Below, one piece after another: positions 14,454-20,154 of a DNA stretch of 20,936 nt. The notes beneath the pieces were generated by a model. The model had not been told where the DNA came from, searched no databases, and worked only from the letters and a program-made list of their open reading frames with translations. The first letter of the stretch is position 1. Every line of letters begins with the position of its first letter. The stretch comes from a virus. The translations under genes and the position numbers were made by a program. Where the stretch lies: positions 1 to 20,936 of IMG/VR virus record IMGVR_UViG_3300049002_000018; one strand, written 5' to 3'.

Positions 14454-15992
14454 CTACCAGATGTTGACCATTGGGTCGTACTGCGGCTTGGTAAGCAGGT
14501 GTTTGCGGGTCAGGAAGGACCAGTAGGCGAGGGTCGCGGCCACCAGGGGGCTGATGTCCGTGCCGCCCTTGCGGTCCCAGGCGGATCCGCCGGCGAGCGC
14601 CCGCGTCTTCGCGCCGGCCAGCGCCAGGTCGAGCACGTTGTCGTCGCTGTGGAACAGCTGCCGCTGACGCACCGCGTCGACGAACAGGCCGAACGCGGCG
14701 GCGGCGTCACCGGCGGTGGGGATGGCCAGATCGCCGCGTTCCGGCTCGTCGGCGTTGTCGGGTCGGGCAATACCGACCTTCTCGAGGTCCAGCAGCAGGC
14801 TGCCGCCGGGGCCTTTGACGTCCAACCCGATCGCGATGGGGTTGTACTCGGCCCTCAGCTGGGCCAGCTTCGCGGGCACCCAGTCGGTGCCGGCCGCGTA
14901 CGCCACTACCGCGATCTGCATCGGACCGTCGTGGTCCTGGGGTGCGCCCAGCGCGGAGTTCGCCGGACGCGTACCCACGGCCACGATCGCCGCGTGGGTA
15001 CGCGCCGGGTTGATGTCCACCGCGAAGGCCAGGTCGCCGGGGCGGGACGCAGGATCTGCCAGCTCGGCCCAGAGCCTCGGGTCGATCACGCCAGAGCCGG
15101 CCGCGATCTGCCGGGGCCAGATGCCTAGGCGCTCGCGGGCGAAGTCGGCCGGCGGCATCGTCGCCAGTTCGCGGCGGACGAAGTCCAGCGCGATGCGGAT
15201 GCCGGCGGCCGGGTTGGTCAGCAGCCAGTTGTCCTCGCTGCCGAGGTCGACCGTCTCCAGCTCCTCGAGCGAGACGCCCTGCAGGCCGTAGTCGTACCAG
15301 CAGAGGCTGTCGTCGCCCTTGAGCGCGCGGGTGCGCAGGTTGAATAGGTGCTCGCCGGACATGCCGTCGAGCGGCGGGGAGCTGGTGTACCAGATCTGTG
15401 GGTTCGGCCGCGACGACAGCGTCGGGATCAGCGCGGCCATCTGCTCCGGCGTCAGCGCGTACGCCTCGTCGAGGATCACCAGGTCGGCGGAGAAGCCTCG
15501 GCCGGAGCCCTTCGAGCGGGCCACGAACTTCAACCGGGCGCCGTTCTTCAGCTCGATGCCCTCGTTGCCGTTGCTGCGGTGGATCGCCTTGACCAGCTTC
15601 TTCAGCTCCGGGTCGCGGGTGAACAGCTCCTCGCAACGGCGGAACGCCTCGATCGCGGTCTTCATCTCGTGCGCCGACCAGAGGATGAGCTTCTCGCCGA
15701 ACAGCAGCAGCCCCGCCAGGACGCGCGCCTCCAGGACGCTGCCCTTACCGTTCTGGCGGCTGACGATGAGCCCGCACTCGAAGCACGCCCAGTTGCCCCG
15801 GGCGTCCTCGCCTAGCGAGTCGGCGAGAAAGTCCGCCTGCCAGCCGTCGAGGTTGAGGCCCGCCTTGGCGGCCAGCTGGATCGCCTCGGCGCCGGAGGAC
15901 GTGACGCTCGGCGGGACGTTACGAGCCTGCGGATGCCGCGAGCCGTGCTGCCTCCGCCTGGCGCTTGCTCCGTGCAGCAGCGAGCTGGTCAA
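14454..15992 (-). CDS. Terminase large subunit (packaging ATPase/nuclease)
   Basis: About 512 residues. It cuts concatemeric DNA and pumps it into the prohead. Visible motifs: Walker-A-like SRQNGKG (about residues 78-84), Walker B LVILDEAY (171-178), coupling YTSSP (202-206), and nuclease acidic residues in AFAVDINPARTHAAI (Asp about 326) and GLDVKGPGG (Asp about 391). No ATG or GTG lies near the expected N-terminus; I chose TTG at 15992 because GGGGAG lies seven bases upstream and it gives a normal N-terminus before VPPSVTSSGAEAIQLAA. That start overlaps the small subunit gene by 74 bp. A GTG at 16094 would overlap by 176 bp and is less likely. Confidence 0.93.
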   Translation of the reverse strand: MTSSLLHGASARRRQHGSRHPQARNVPPSVTSSGAEAIQLAAKAGLNLDGWQADFLADSLGEDARGNWACFECGLIVSRQNGKGSVLEARVLAGLLLFGEKLILWSAHEMKTAIEAFRRCEELFTRDPELKKLVKAIHRSNGNEGIELKNGARLKFVARSKGSGRGFSADLVILDEAYALTPEQMAALIPTLSSRPNPQIWYTSSPPLDGMSGEHLFNLRTRALKGDDSLCWYDYGLQGVSLEELETVDLGSEDNWLLTNPAAGIRIALDFVRRELATMPPADFARERLGIWPRQIAAGSGVIDPRLWAELADPASRPGDLAFAVDINPARTHAAIVAVGTRPANSALGAPQDHDGPMQIAVVAYAAGTDWVPAKLAQLRAEYNPIAIGLDVKGPGGSLLLDLEKVGIARPDNADEPERGDLAIPTAGDAAAAFGLFVDAVRQRQLFHSDDNVLDLALAGAKTRALAGGSAWDRKGGTDISPLVAATLAYWSFLTRKHLLTKPQYDPMVNIW

Positions 15993-16221
15993 GTTCCGTC
16001 TCCCCGGTGATCTCGGGGAGGTCGTCCAGCTCGCGGACGATCTCGCGCAGTTCTTTGGCGAGGGTGGGGATGGTCCGGGCGTCCGGCGGGACACCGCATT
16101 TGCACTCGCAGCCGCGGCGGTGGCCGGCGTCGCCGTCCAGCTCGGCCGCCAGGCGATCCCTGATGGCCTCCAGGAGCTGCCTACGGCCCCCTGAGGCGCC
16201 TACAGCGACTTTCGGGGTCAC
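15919..16221 (-). CDS. Terminase small subunit (probable)
   Basis: 100 residues, with an N-terminal helix (RRQLLEAIRDRLAAELDGDA), a Cys pair in GHRRGCECKCGVPPDARTIP and a long C-terminal helix (PTLAKELREIVRELDDLPEI) followed by QLAAARSKRQAEAARLAA. This pattern is common in small terminase proteins of actinophages, which recognise the packaging site. GTG start at 16221 with GGGGG six bases upstream. It directly precedes and overlaps the large subunit gene. The position makes the call likely; the DNA-recognition mechanism is not visible. Confidence 0.78.
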   Translation of the reverse strand: MTPKVAVGASGGRRQLLEAIRDRLAAELDGDAGHRRGCECKCGVPPDARTIPTLAKELREIVRELDDLPEITGETELDQLAAARSKRQAEAARLAASAGS

Positions 16222-16412
16222 GGGCCACCCCCAGCGTGTTGATCAAGCCGTAGTAGGGCTGCGGGGAGAGAAATATGTTGGCTGGCGGCGGGGACGACAA
16301 GCCGGCCCTCTGAAAAACCCACCGATGTCGATAGGTACTTCGACCGTGCTCGATGTCGTTGCATACCTTGACCTGCGCAGATACCACGCGTGGGCACAGG
16401 ACTAGAACATGA
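16222..16412. other. Non-coding gap with probable packaging or regulatory role
   Basis: This 191-bp stretch between HNH and the small terminase has no convincing ORF. It holds a promoter-like pair (16272-16300), two direct copies of CGATGTCG at 16323-16330 and 16351-16358, an AGGTA/TACCT inverted pair around them and a TTTTTCA run. In many HK97-like phages with HNH next to terminase, the cos site lies in this gap; that is a location guess, not a motif match. Confidence 0.4.
16272..16300 (-). promoter_or_regulatory. Promoter-like element upstream of the terminase/head operon
   Basis: On the minus strand TTGTCG (16300-16295) and CATATT (16277-16272) are separated by 17 bases, close to a sigma-70-type -35/-10 pair. 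It lies 51 bp upstream of the GTG of the small terminase and would drive the late operon. CATATT stands out as AT-rich in very GC-rich surroundings. Confidence 0.45.
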
Positions 16413-16712
16413 TCACCATGCATGCCTCGGCTGGAAGGTGGGCGCCTGCTCGACGTGGGGTCGAGCACCCCTCTCCTGGTTGCACCTGCGTGGCCTACCG
16501 TCTAGTCGACGTGGACACGTGGCACACCCACGCACACCATGAGCCGAGCGCCAGTTCCCGTAGTCCAGCTTGGTACGCATGACCGACCTGGGCACTGCAT
16601 GGTCCACCTGGTCAGCACCAGGGTGATGGCAGATCCAGCAGATCGGGTTCGCAGCGAGAAACGCTCGGCGCGCCCTGCGGTACCTAGCCCCGTCCTCGGT
16701 GTGCTGAGACAT
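16413..16712 (-). CDS. HNH endonuclease next to terminase
   Basis: 99 residues. CWICHHPGADQVDHAVPRSV contains the two metal-binding Cys and the first catalytic His block (VDH), NWRSAHGVRGCATC the middle, and RRCNQERGARPH the second Cys, Asn and His region: together an HNH/beta-beta-alpha-metal fold. In cos-type HK97-like phages an HNH protein beside terminase assists DNA cutting during packaging. ATG at 16712 with GGGGG six bases upstream; TTG at 16718 is possible. It starts 20 bp after the strong terminator at 16732-16771, so it probably belongs to a separate transcription unit. Confidence 0.88.
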   Translation of the reverse strand: MSQHTEDGARYRRARRAFLAANPICWICHHPGADQVDHAVPRSVMRTKLDYGNWRSAHGVRGCATCPRRLDGRPRRCNQERGARPHVEQAPTFQPRHAW

Positions 16713-16731
16713 GGCCAACCCCCGGACATGA

Positions 16732-16771
16732 CGAAAGCCCCCGCGCGACCAATACGCAGCGGGGGCTTTCG
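16732..16771 (-). terminator. Strong intrinsic terminator at the early/late boundary
   Basis: CGAAAGCCCCCGC (16732-16744) and GCGGGGGCTTTCG (16759-16771) are a perfect 13-bp inverted repeat with a 14-nt loop. The AAAG/CTTT edges let it act in either direction. It lies between the 76-residue gene and HNH, and is the clearest boundary between the replication and packaging blocks. Confidence 0.85.
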
Positions 16772-16803
16772 AGATTCAGGACGGTCTTCTGCCGTTGGCT
16801 AGC

Positions 16804-16832
16804 ATCGTAGCTGCCCTTTAGCAAGGGGGCAA
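16804..16832 (-). promoter_or_regulatory. Promoter-like element just upstream of the terminator
   Basis: On the minus strand TTGCCC (16832-16827) and TACGAT (16809-16804) have a 17-bp spacer, a good actinobacterial -35/-10 match (TANNNT). Transcription would start near 16797 and meet the terminator about 25-65 nt later, so it would make only a short leader RNA unless read-through occurs. Confidence 0.45.
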
Positions 16833-16852
16833 CGACCAGGTAGTTGGTGTCC

Positions 16853-17083
16853 CTATTCGCTGATGATGACGTCGCCTGTGCGCACGTCGATGTACCCGAG
16901 GTACTCCACCACGCCGTCGGTCTCCAGCACGATGGACAGGTTGCCCACCTTGTTGCGCACCACCCTGGCCCCGGGATACTTCATGATCACGGCTGGCAGA
17001 GCCGAGGCCAGGCGGCGGTACCCAGTCAGCAGGTCCGGCAATGGAGTGGCGACTCCCATGCCAGGTATAACGGCTGGGCTCAC
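16853..17083 (-). CDS. Small protein, last gene of the early operon
   Basis: 76 residues. GTG start at 17083 overlaps the preceding stop (GTGA) with AGGG about seven bases upstream. N-terminal helix (PDLLTGYRRLASALPAVIMK), then three strands (GARVVRNKVGNLSIVLETDG, VVEYLGYIDVRTGDVIISE). The pattern suggests a small alpha/beta domain, perhaps DNA- or protein-binding; I do not recognise the family. The longer frame that starts upstream at 17146 lies inside the preceding gene and is rejected. Confidence 0.75.
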   Translation of the reverse strand: MSPAVIPGMGVATPLPDLLTGYRRLASALPAVIMKYPGARVVRNKVGNLSIVLETDGVVEYLGYIDVRTGDVIISE

Positions 17084-17682
17084 GCTGCCACCCTCACCCG
17101 TTCGGCCATGTCCGCCAGGTCTTCGCCTTCCCAGCTGGACTGGCACTCACCGCAGTACGCCAGCTGCTCCGTCCCGTTGACGAAGATCGAGCCCCTGGTG
17201 CTGCAGATCGGGCAGGTGATCCTCGGCCGGAACACCTGCGTCTGCCAGCCCGTCATGACGGCGGCCCAGCGCCGCCAGGTCTTCATCTCCTGGTACAGCG
17301 CGTCCAGGGTGTCCAGGTCGAACCGCGGAGCGACGCCGACCAGCGCCCGGATGTTGGACTCGACGGTGTCCCGCGAGGCCAGCCGGATCGACGTGACCCA
17401 GCGCAGCGCGCCGGCGCAGATGTCGTCGTAGCGGCTGAACGCTTCGATCGCCAGTGGCGGCCGGGACTTCTGCTTGATCCTGCCGCCGCCCTCCTGGGCC
17501 ACCTTGACCGGGTCCACCGCGGCCTCGTACAGCTGGGCCAGCAGGCCGGGCTGGGTGGTGCGGTGCTCGCGGTGCTTGCGGTTGCGGTTGATGTCCCAGT
17601 ACGGGATCCGCTCGATGTGCGCATGCGGCTCGGTCAGCTCGTCGGCGGTGTCCAGCAGGAGGTAGAACGTCGTCTGGCTCAT
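17080..17682 (-). CDS. Phage protein with C-terminal zinc ribbon
   Basis: 200 residues. Residues 1-145 are helical (PGLLAQLYEAAVDPVKVAQE, RYDDICAGALRWVTSIRLAS, DTLDALYQEMKTWRRWAAVM). The C-terminal 45 residues hold CPICSTRGSIFVNGTEQLAY and CGEC, two C-x2-C pairs that make a zinc ribbon, ending in an acidic helix. ATG at 17682 overlaps the stop of the 61-residue zinc protein (ATGA). The combination suggests a nucleic-acid-binding early protein, perhaps a replication or regulatory factor. Family not recognised. Confidence 0.82.
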   Translation of the reverse strand: MSQTTFYLLLDTADELTEPHAHIERIPYWDINRNRKHREHRTTQPGLLAQLYEAAVDPVKVAQEGGGRIKQKSRPPLAIEAFSRYDDICAGALRWVTSIRLASRDTVESNIRALVGVAPRFDLDTLDALYQEMKTWRRWAAVMTGWQTQVFRPRITCPICSTRGSIFVNGTEQLAYCGECQSSWEGEDLADMAERVRVAA

Positions 17683-17864
17683 CGTCCGGCCTCCGGGTGG
17701 TTGGCATCGAGGATCTCCAGGGGCTGCCCGGTGTCACCGCAGTGCTGGCAGCGGTCCCACCTTGCCCAGATGTACTGCGGCACCACGTCGCTGATCCGCG
17801 TGGTCTCTGCCCGGTCCACCCGGCGCGGTTCCTCGCAGCGCCGGCAGAGGTGGGTCGCCCTCAT
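17679..17864 (-). CDS. Small zinc-finger protein
   Basis: 61 residues with CRRC near the start and CQHC near the middle (RWDRCQHCGDTGQPLEILDA), enough for one zinc site. Its ATG at 17864 overlaps the stop of the resolvase-like gene (ATGA), with GGAGG seven bases upstream. That GGAGG is in the last codons of the upstream gene, which ends HPEAGR; this gene also ends HPEAGR and supplies the same signal to the next gene. Confidence 0.78.
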   Translation of the reverse strand: MRATHLCRRCEEPRRVDRAETTRISDVVPQYIWARWDRCQHCGDTGQPLEILDANHPEAGR

Positions 17865-18220
17865 CGGCCGGCCTCCGGGTGGTAACCCAGCCTCTTCAAG
17901 ATCTCCATGAACTCGGCACCAGACATAACGACGGCCCAGTCCCGGGCGTCGCCCTTGCCGCGCAGCTTGAACCAGCACGCGCCGACCTCGGCCTTCGCGT
18001 TCGCCTTCTCGGCCGCGACCTCCTTCAGCCAGGCGCCGATCGTGATGGCGGAGCAGTTCTTCGCCTCGATCATCACCGGGAACCCGCCGATGTTGATGTC
18101 TCCGCGGTCCTCGGCTCCAGCCAGGGCGCGCCGCTCGGCGTGCACCCAGCCCGCCTCGATGAGCGCCTTGACGATGCCGGTCTCGCCGGCCGTTCCCTTG
18201 GCCTTCGACTTGTTGACCAT
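17861..18220 (-). CDS. Holliday-junction-resolvase-like PD-(D/E)XK nuclease (probable)
   Basis: 119 residues. GTAGETGIVKALIEAGWVHA supplies the N-terminal helix with Glu, EDRGDINIGG the Asp, and GFPVMIEAKNCSAITIGAWL the E-x-K pair of a PD-(D/E)XK core. The later KAEVGACWFKLRGKGDARDW and VVMSGAEFMEILKRLGYH are the final strands and helix. This fits small Hjc-like resolvases or restriction-like phage nucleases that process replication intermediates. ATG at 18220 overlaps the preceding stop by one base (TGATG). A longer in-frame start upstream would overlap the regulator gene. Confidence 0.82.
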   Translation of the reverse strand: MVNKSKAKGTAGETGIVKALIEAGWVHAERRALAGAEDRGDINIGGFPVMIEAKNCSAITIGAWLKEVAAEKANAKAEVGACWFKLRGKGDARDWAVVMSGAEFMEILKRLGYHPEAGR

Positions 18221-18612
18221 CAGAACGCACCGTCCGACCGCGGGCTGATCTTGTGTAGGGCCTCGACCGTGCGGTCCCGGTGAATCGAGCCCAGCGTCAG
18301 AGGGGCGTTTGTAGCCGCTGCCGCGGCGCGGATGATCGCCACCATGTCCGCCTGGCTGAGCCGCAGCAGCCGGTGCAGGTGCGGCGGGACGAAGGCGACC
18401 TCCAGGTCCAGGGCCTCGCAGAGCGCCAGCACGGTGTCGATGCCGGGCACGCTGTCGCCGGCCTCGATCCGGCCGATGGTCTGGCGACTGACGGCCCCGA
18501 CCCGGATCGCGAGCTGGGTCTGGCTGGCGCCGAGTTCTTCGCGGCGGCGGATCAGCTGCCGGAGCAGAGGCAGCCACTGACGGAGGTAGTGGTTGATGTG
18601 GCGGACAGGCAT
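18220..18612 (-). CDS. XRE-type helix-turn-helix regulator
   Basis: 130 residues. The HTH spans ELGASQTQLAIRVGAVSRQT followed by IGRIEAGDSVPGIDTVLALC, with the QTQLA turn, GAVSRQTIGRIE recognition helix and LALCEALDL tail of Cro/C1-like proteins. An N-terminal helix (NHYLRQWLPLLRQLIRRREE) and a C-terminal helical domain could mediate dimer formation. I chose ATG at 18612 because GGAGG lies five bases upstream; the upstream in-frame starts lack one. It is inside the replication operon and probably regulates phage genes, though its operators are not proven. Its stop overlaps the next start. Confidence 0.85.
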   Translation of the reverse strand: MPVRHINHYLRQWLPLLRQLIRRREELGASQTQLAIRVGAVSRQTIGRIEAGDSVPGIDTVLALCEALDLEVAFVPPHLHRLLRLSQADMVAIIRAAAAATNAPLTLGSIHRDRTVEALHKISPRSDGAF

Positions 18613-18651
18613 GCGGTCCTCCGGGTCGTTGCTGATCATCAGGGTGGTGCG

Positions 18652-18695
18652 CCGGCCAAGCGCCGCCTCGCGCGTCAACACGAGGCGGCGGCCGG
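18652..18695 (-). terminator. Strong stem-loop between early genes
   Basis: CGCCGCCTCG and CGAGGCGGCG (18661-18690) form a perfect 10-bp stem with a 10-nt loop, extended by an outer CCGGC/GCCGG pair across a 4-nt bulge. No T tract follows on the minus strand, so it may be a processing or stability structure or a weak terminator. It lies after the Cys-rich gene and before the regulator gene. Confidence 0.5.
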
Positions 18696-18701
18696 GTAGA
18701 G

Positions 18702-19244
18702 CTACTCGGGCTTCGGGATGCTCTGGTGGCACGAGGTGCAGGTGCCGAACTCGTACAGCAGCACGCCGAGCTGCACCATGCCGGGGAAGACTCCGTCGTC
18801 GTTATCTGGCCCCGTGCATTCGTGCCCGCATCCGTCGCAGGTCCGATCGGCGAGAGAGCCACGCCGATTGGAGAGCAAATGCGTGCACCGGACGCAGACG
18901 ACCAGGCCTGGCTTCCAAGCGCAGGCGACGAGCGGCTGCGGCCTGGTCGGCTCTGGGTTGTGGCAGCACGTAGAGGCCTCCCCCAAGATCCAGGTAGCTA
19001 ACGCGTCGCACACGCCCAGTCGAAGCCACTCTGGGTGGCTCTCTGCCGCCACGTACCCGCCACGGAAGCGCTCGGGGGACAGGGCCGCCAGGATCGAGTT
19101 GCGGACGCCGTCGGTCTCGCCGAACGCCGCATCAGCCTGGTCTCGGAACGAAACCGGCGCCATGCTCCGCAGCACTTCCGCTGCTCGCGCATACCGCGGG
19201 TCGGTAAGCATCCCCTCCATCGCCAGGGTCAAAGACGGCTTCAT
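18702..19244 (-). CDS. Cys-rich zinc-binding phage protein
   Basis: 180 residues. The N-terminal part is helical (AMEGMLTDPRYARAAEVLRS, MLTDPRYARAAEVL), the middle has AALSPERFRGGYVAAESHPE and a TCCHNPEP segment, and the C-terminus has CVRC, CDGCGHEC and CTSCH clusters, enough for two or more zinc sites. I chose ATG at 19244, with GAGAGG seven bases upstream; the frame is open to 19289. Zinc knuckle proteins of this kind are frequent in actinophage replication blocks; the role is unknown. Confidence 0.8.
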   Translation of the reverse strand: MKPSLTLAMEGMLTDPRYARAAEVLRSMAPVSFRDQADAAFGETDGVRNSILAALSPERFRGGYVAAESHPEWLRLGVCDALATWILGEASTCCHNPEPTRPQPLVACAWKPGLVVCVRCTHLLSNRRGSLADRTCDGCGHECTGPDNDDGVFPGMVQLGVLLYEFGTCTSCHQSIPKPE

Positions 19245-19295
19245 GCGGGTTCCTCTCGAATGGGGCAGCCGTGCCGGATAGATCACCATCTATGC

Positions 19296-19309
19296 GCATC
19301 CTAGGATGC
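19296..19309. promoter_or_regulatory. 14-bp perfect palindrome centred on CCTAGG
   Basis: GCATCCTAGGATGC is a perfect palindrome lying in the 85-bp gap after the initiator gene and before the Cys-rich gene. Its core is the same CCTAGG found six times in the iteron cluster 0.4-0.5 kb away. A weak -35 (TTCACG) and -10-like (ATAGAT) lie on either side on the minus strand, so it could be an operator bound by the initiator. Confidence 0.5.
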
Positions 19310-19329
19310 CGTGAAGGTTGTTCGCTTCC

Positions 19330-20154
19330 TCATGCCGCCGCAGGTGCTGAGCGGTGGGCTGGGTGCCCAGCCGGCAGATTGCACGAGTCACAGGTCTGGT
19401 CGTCCAAGCCAAGGACCAAATCGCACCGGGGCCCGGTATAGACGCGAGGCGGGGTTGCTTCTTCTTCGTACTGGTCGAGGTTGTCGGCCGCGATGACGCT
19501 GGCGACGTAGGCCGCCGGGTTCCGGATTTCCCTGCCCTCCAGGATCTTCTTGAGGACCGCTTCGGCTGTGGCCAGATCCCAGTCCGGCCGGGCTTGAAGG
19601 ATCTTGCGAACTGGCCCCTTCACCGCCACTGCTGCTGCTGTTGTTGTAGTTGAGATGGAAGAAGAGATGGTTGAGGGCACCTGGCGCACCCCCCCTAGGG
19701 CGCCTGGCGCACCCCCCCCGTGCAGGAGGTGCCCTAGGGCATTCTCCGCATTCCGGACAACTGCCTGGTCAGTACCTAGGGCACCTGGCGCACGCCCTAG
19801 GGCACGTGGCGCCCTAGGGGGGTGCGCCTCATGCCCTAGGGCATTAGGGACGAGTTGGACATCCGGGATCAGGAGACGGTACGTGGTTCGCTCCCCCGCG
19901 CCGAGCGCCTGGGCGGTCGTCGGGCGGTCTCGCTTGATCCACCCCTCCTCTTCGGCGAGGTTCAGGTGCTCCTGGATGGCGCGCCGAGAGAACCCGGTGA
20001 TCTCGACGAGCTTGGCCAGCGAGGGGCTGTAGCGGTCCGGGATGACCCCGCCGGGCCAGTCGGCGAGTACGCCCATGTGCATCAGCAGCGCCCGGGTGAC
20101 CGCCTTGAGTTTGGATGCCTGGAGGGCGCGGTTGAACTGCCACTGCTCCATCAC
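19330..20154 (-). CDS. Replication initiator, lambda O-like, with in-gene iterons
   Basis: 274 residues. Residues 1-97 are a winged-helix DNA-binding domain (SPSLAKLVEITGFSRRAIQE, HLNLAEEEGWIKRDRPTT). Residues 100-160 are a low-complexity Ala/Gly/Pro linker with five ALG triplets coded by the iterons. Residues 161-178 are a Ser/Thr run (STISSSISTTTTAAAVAV). The C-terminal part (PDWDLATAEAVLKKILEGRE, IRNPAAYVASVIAADNLDQY) resembles helicase-contacting tails of phage initiators, and the end carries CDSC-NLPAGH. GTG start at 20154 overlaps the helicase stop. It would bind the iterons and load the neighbouring DnaB-type helicase. Initiator role is inferred from domains, iterons and the helicase neighbour. 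Confidence 0.82.
   Translation of the reverse strand: MMEQWQFNRALQASKLKAVTRALLMHMGVLADWPGGVIPDRYSPSLAKLVEITGFSRRAIQEHLNLAEEEGWIKRDRPTTAQALGAGERTTYRLLIPDVQLVPNALGHEAHPPRAPRALGRAPGALGTDQAVVRNAENALGHLLHGGGAPGALGGVRQVPSTISSSISTTTTAAAVAVKGPVRKILQARPDWDLATAEAVLKKILEGREIRNPAAYVASVIAADNLDQYEEEATPPRVYTGPRCDLVLGLDDQTCDSCNLPAGHPAHRSAPAAA
19641..19673. other. AT-rich tract, candidate DNA unwinding element
   Basis: About 39% GC by my count (13 of 33), against a very GC-rich background, with purine/pyrimidine skew (TGAGATGGAAGAAGAGATGG on the plus strand). It lies directly beside the iterons and encodes part of the Ser/Thr run of the initiator. Iterons next to an AT-rich skewed stretch is the layout of lambda ori. 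Confidence 0.5.
19674..19842. repeat. Iteron cluster, probable replication origin
   Basis: Six CCTAGG hexamers start at 19694, 19733, 19775, 19796, 19813 and 19835; three are within perfect GCCCTAGGGC palindromes. Centres are 39, 42, 21, 17 and 22 bp apart. A second motif, AGGGCACCTGGCGCACC, occurs as direct repeats from 19674, 19697, 19778 and, degenerate, 19799. Five hexamers are read as Ala-Leu-Gly but one (19813) is read in another frame as Pro-Arg-Ala, arguing that the DNA rather than the protein is conserved. Confidence 0.72.

Noticed and set aside
16181-16468. 95-codon minus-strand frame between HNH and terminase
   Set aside because: Overlaps the ends of both genes, has no clear ribosome site and no recognisable pattern; the gap is better read as non-coding.
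17861-18862. 333-codon extension of the resolvase-like frame
   Set aside because: The upstream 214 codons are a Pro/Arg-rich shadow of the regulator and Cys-rich genes; ATG at 18220 has the TGATG coupling.
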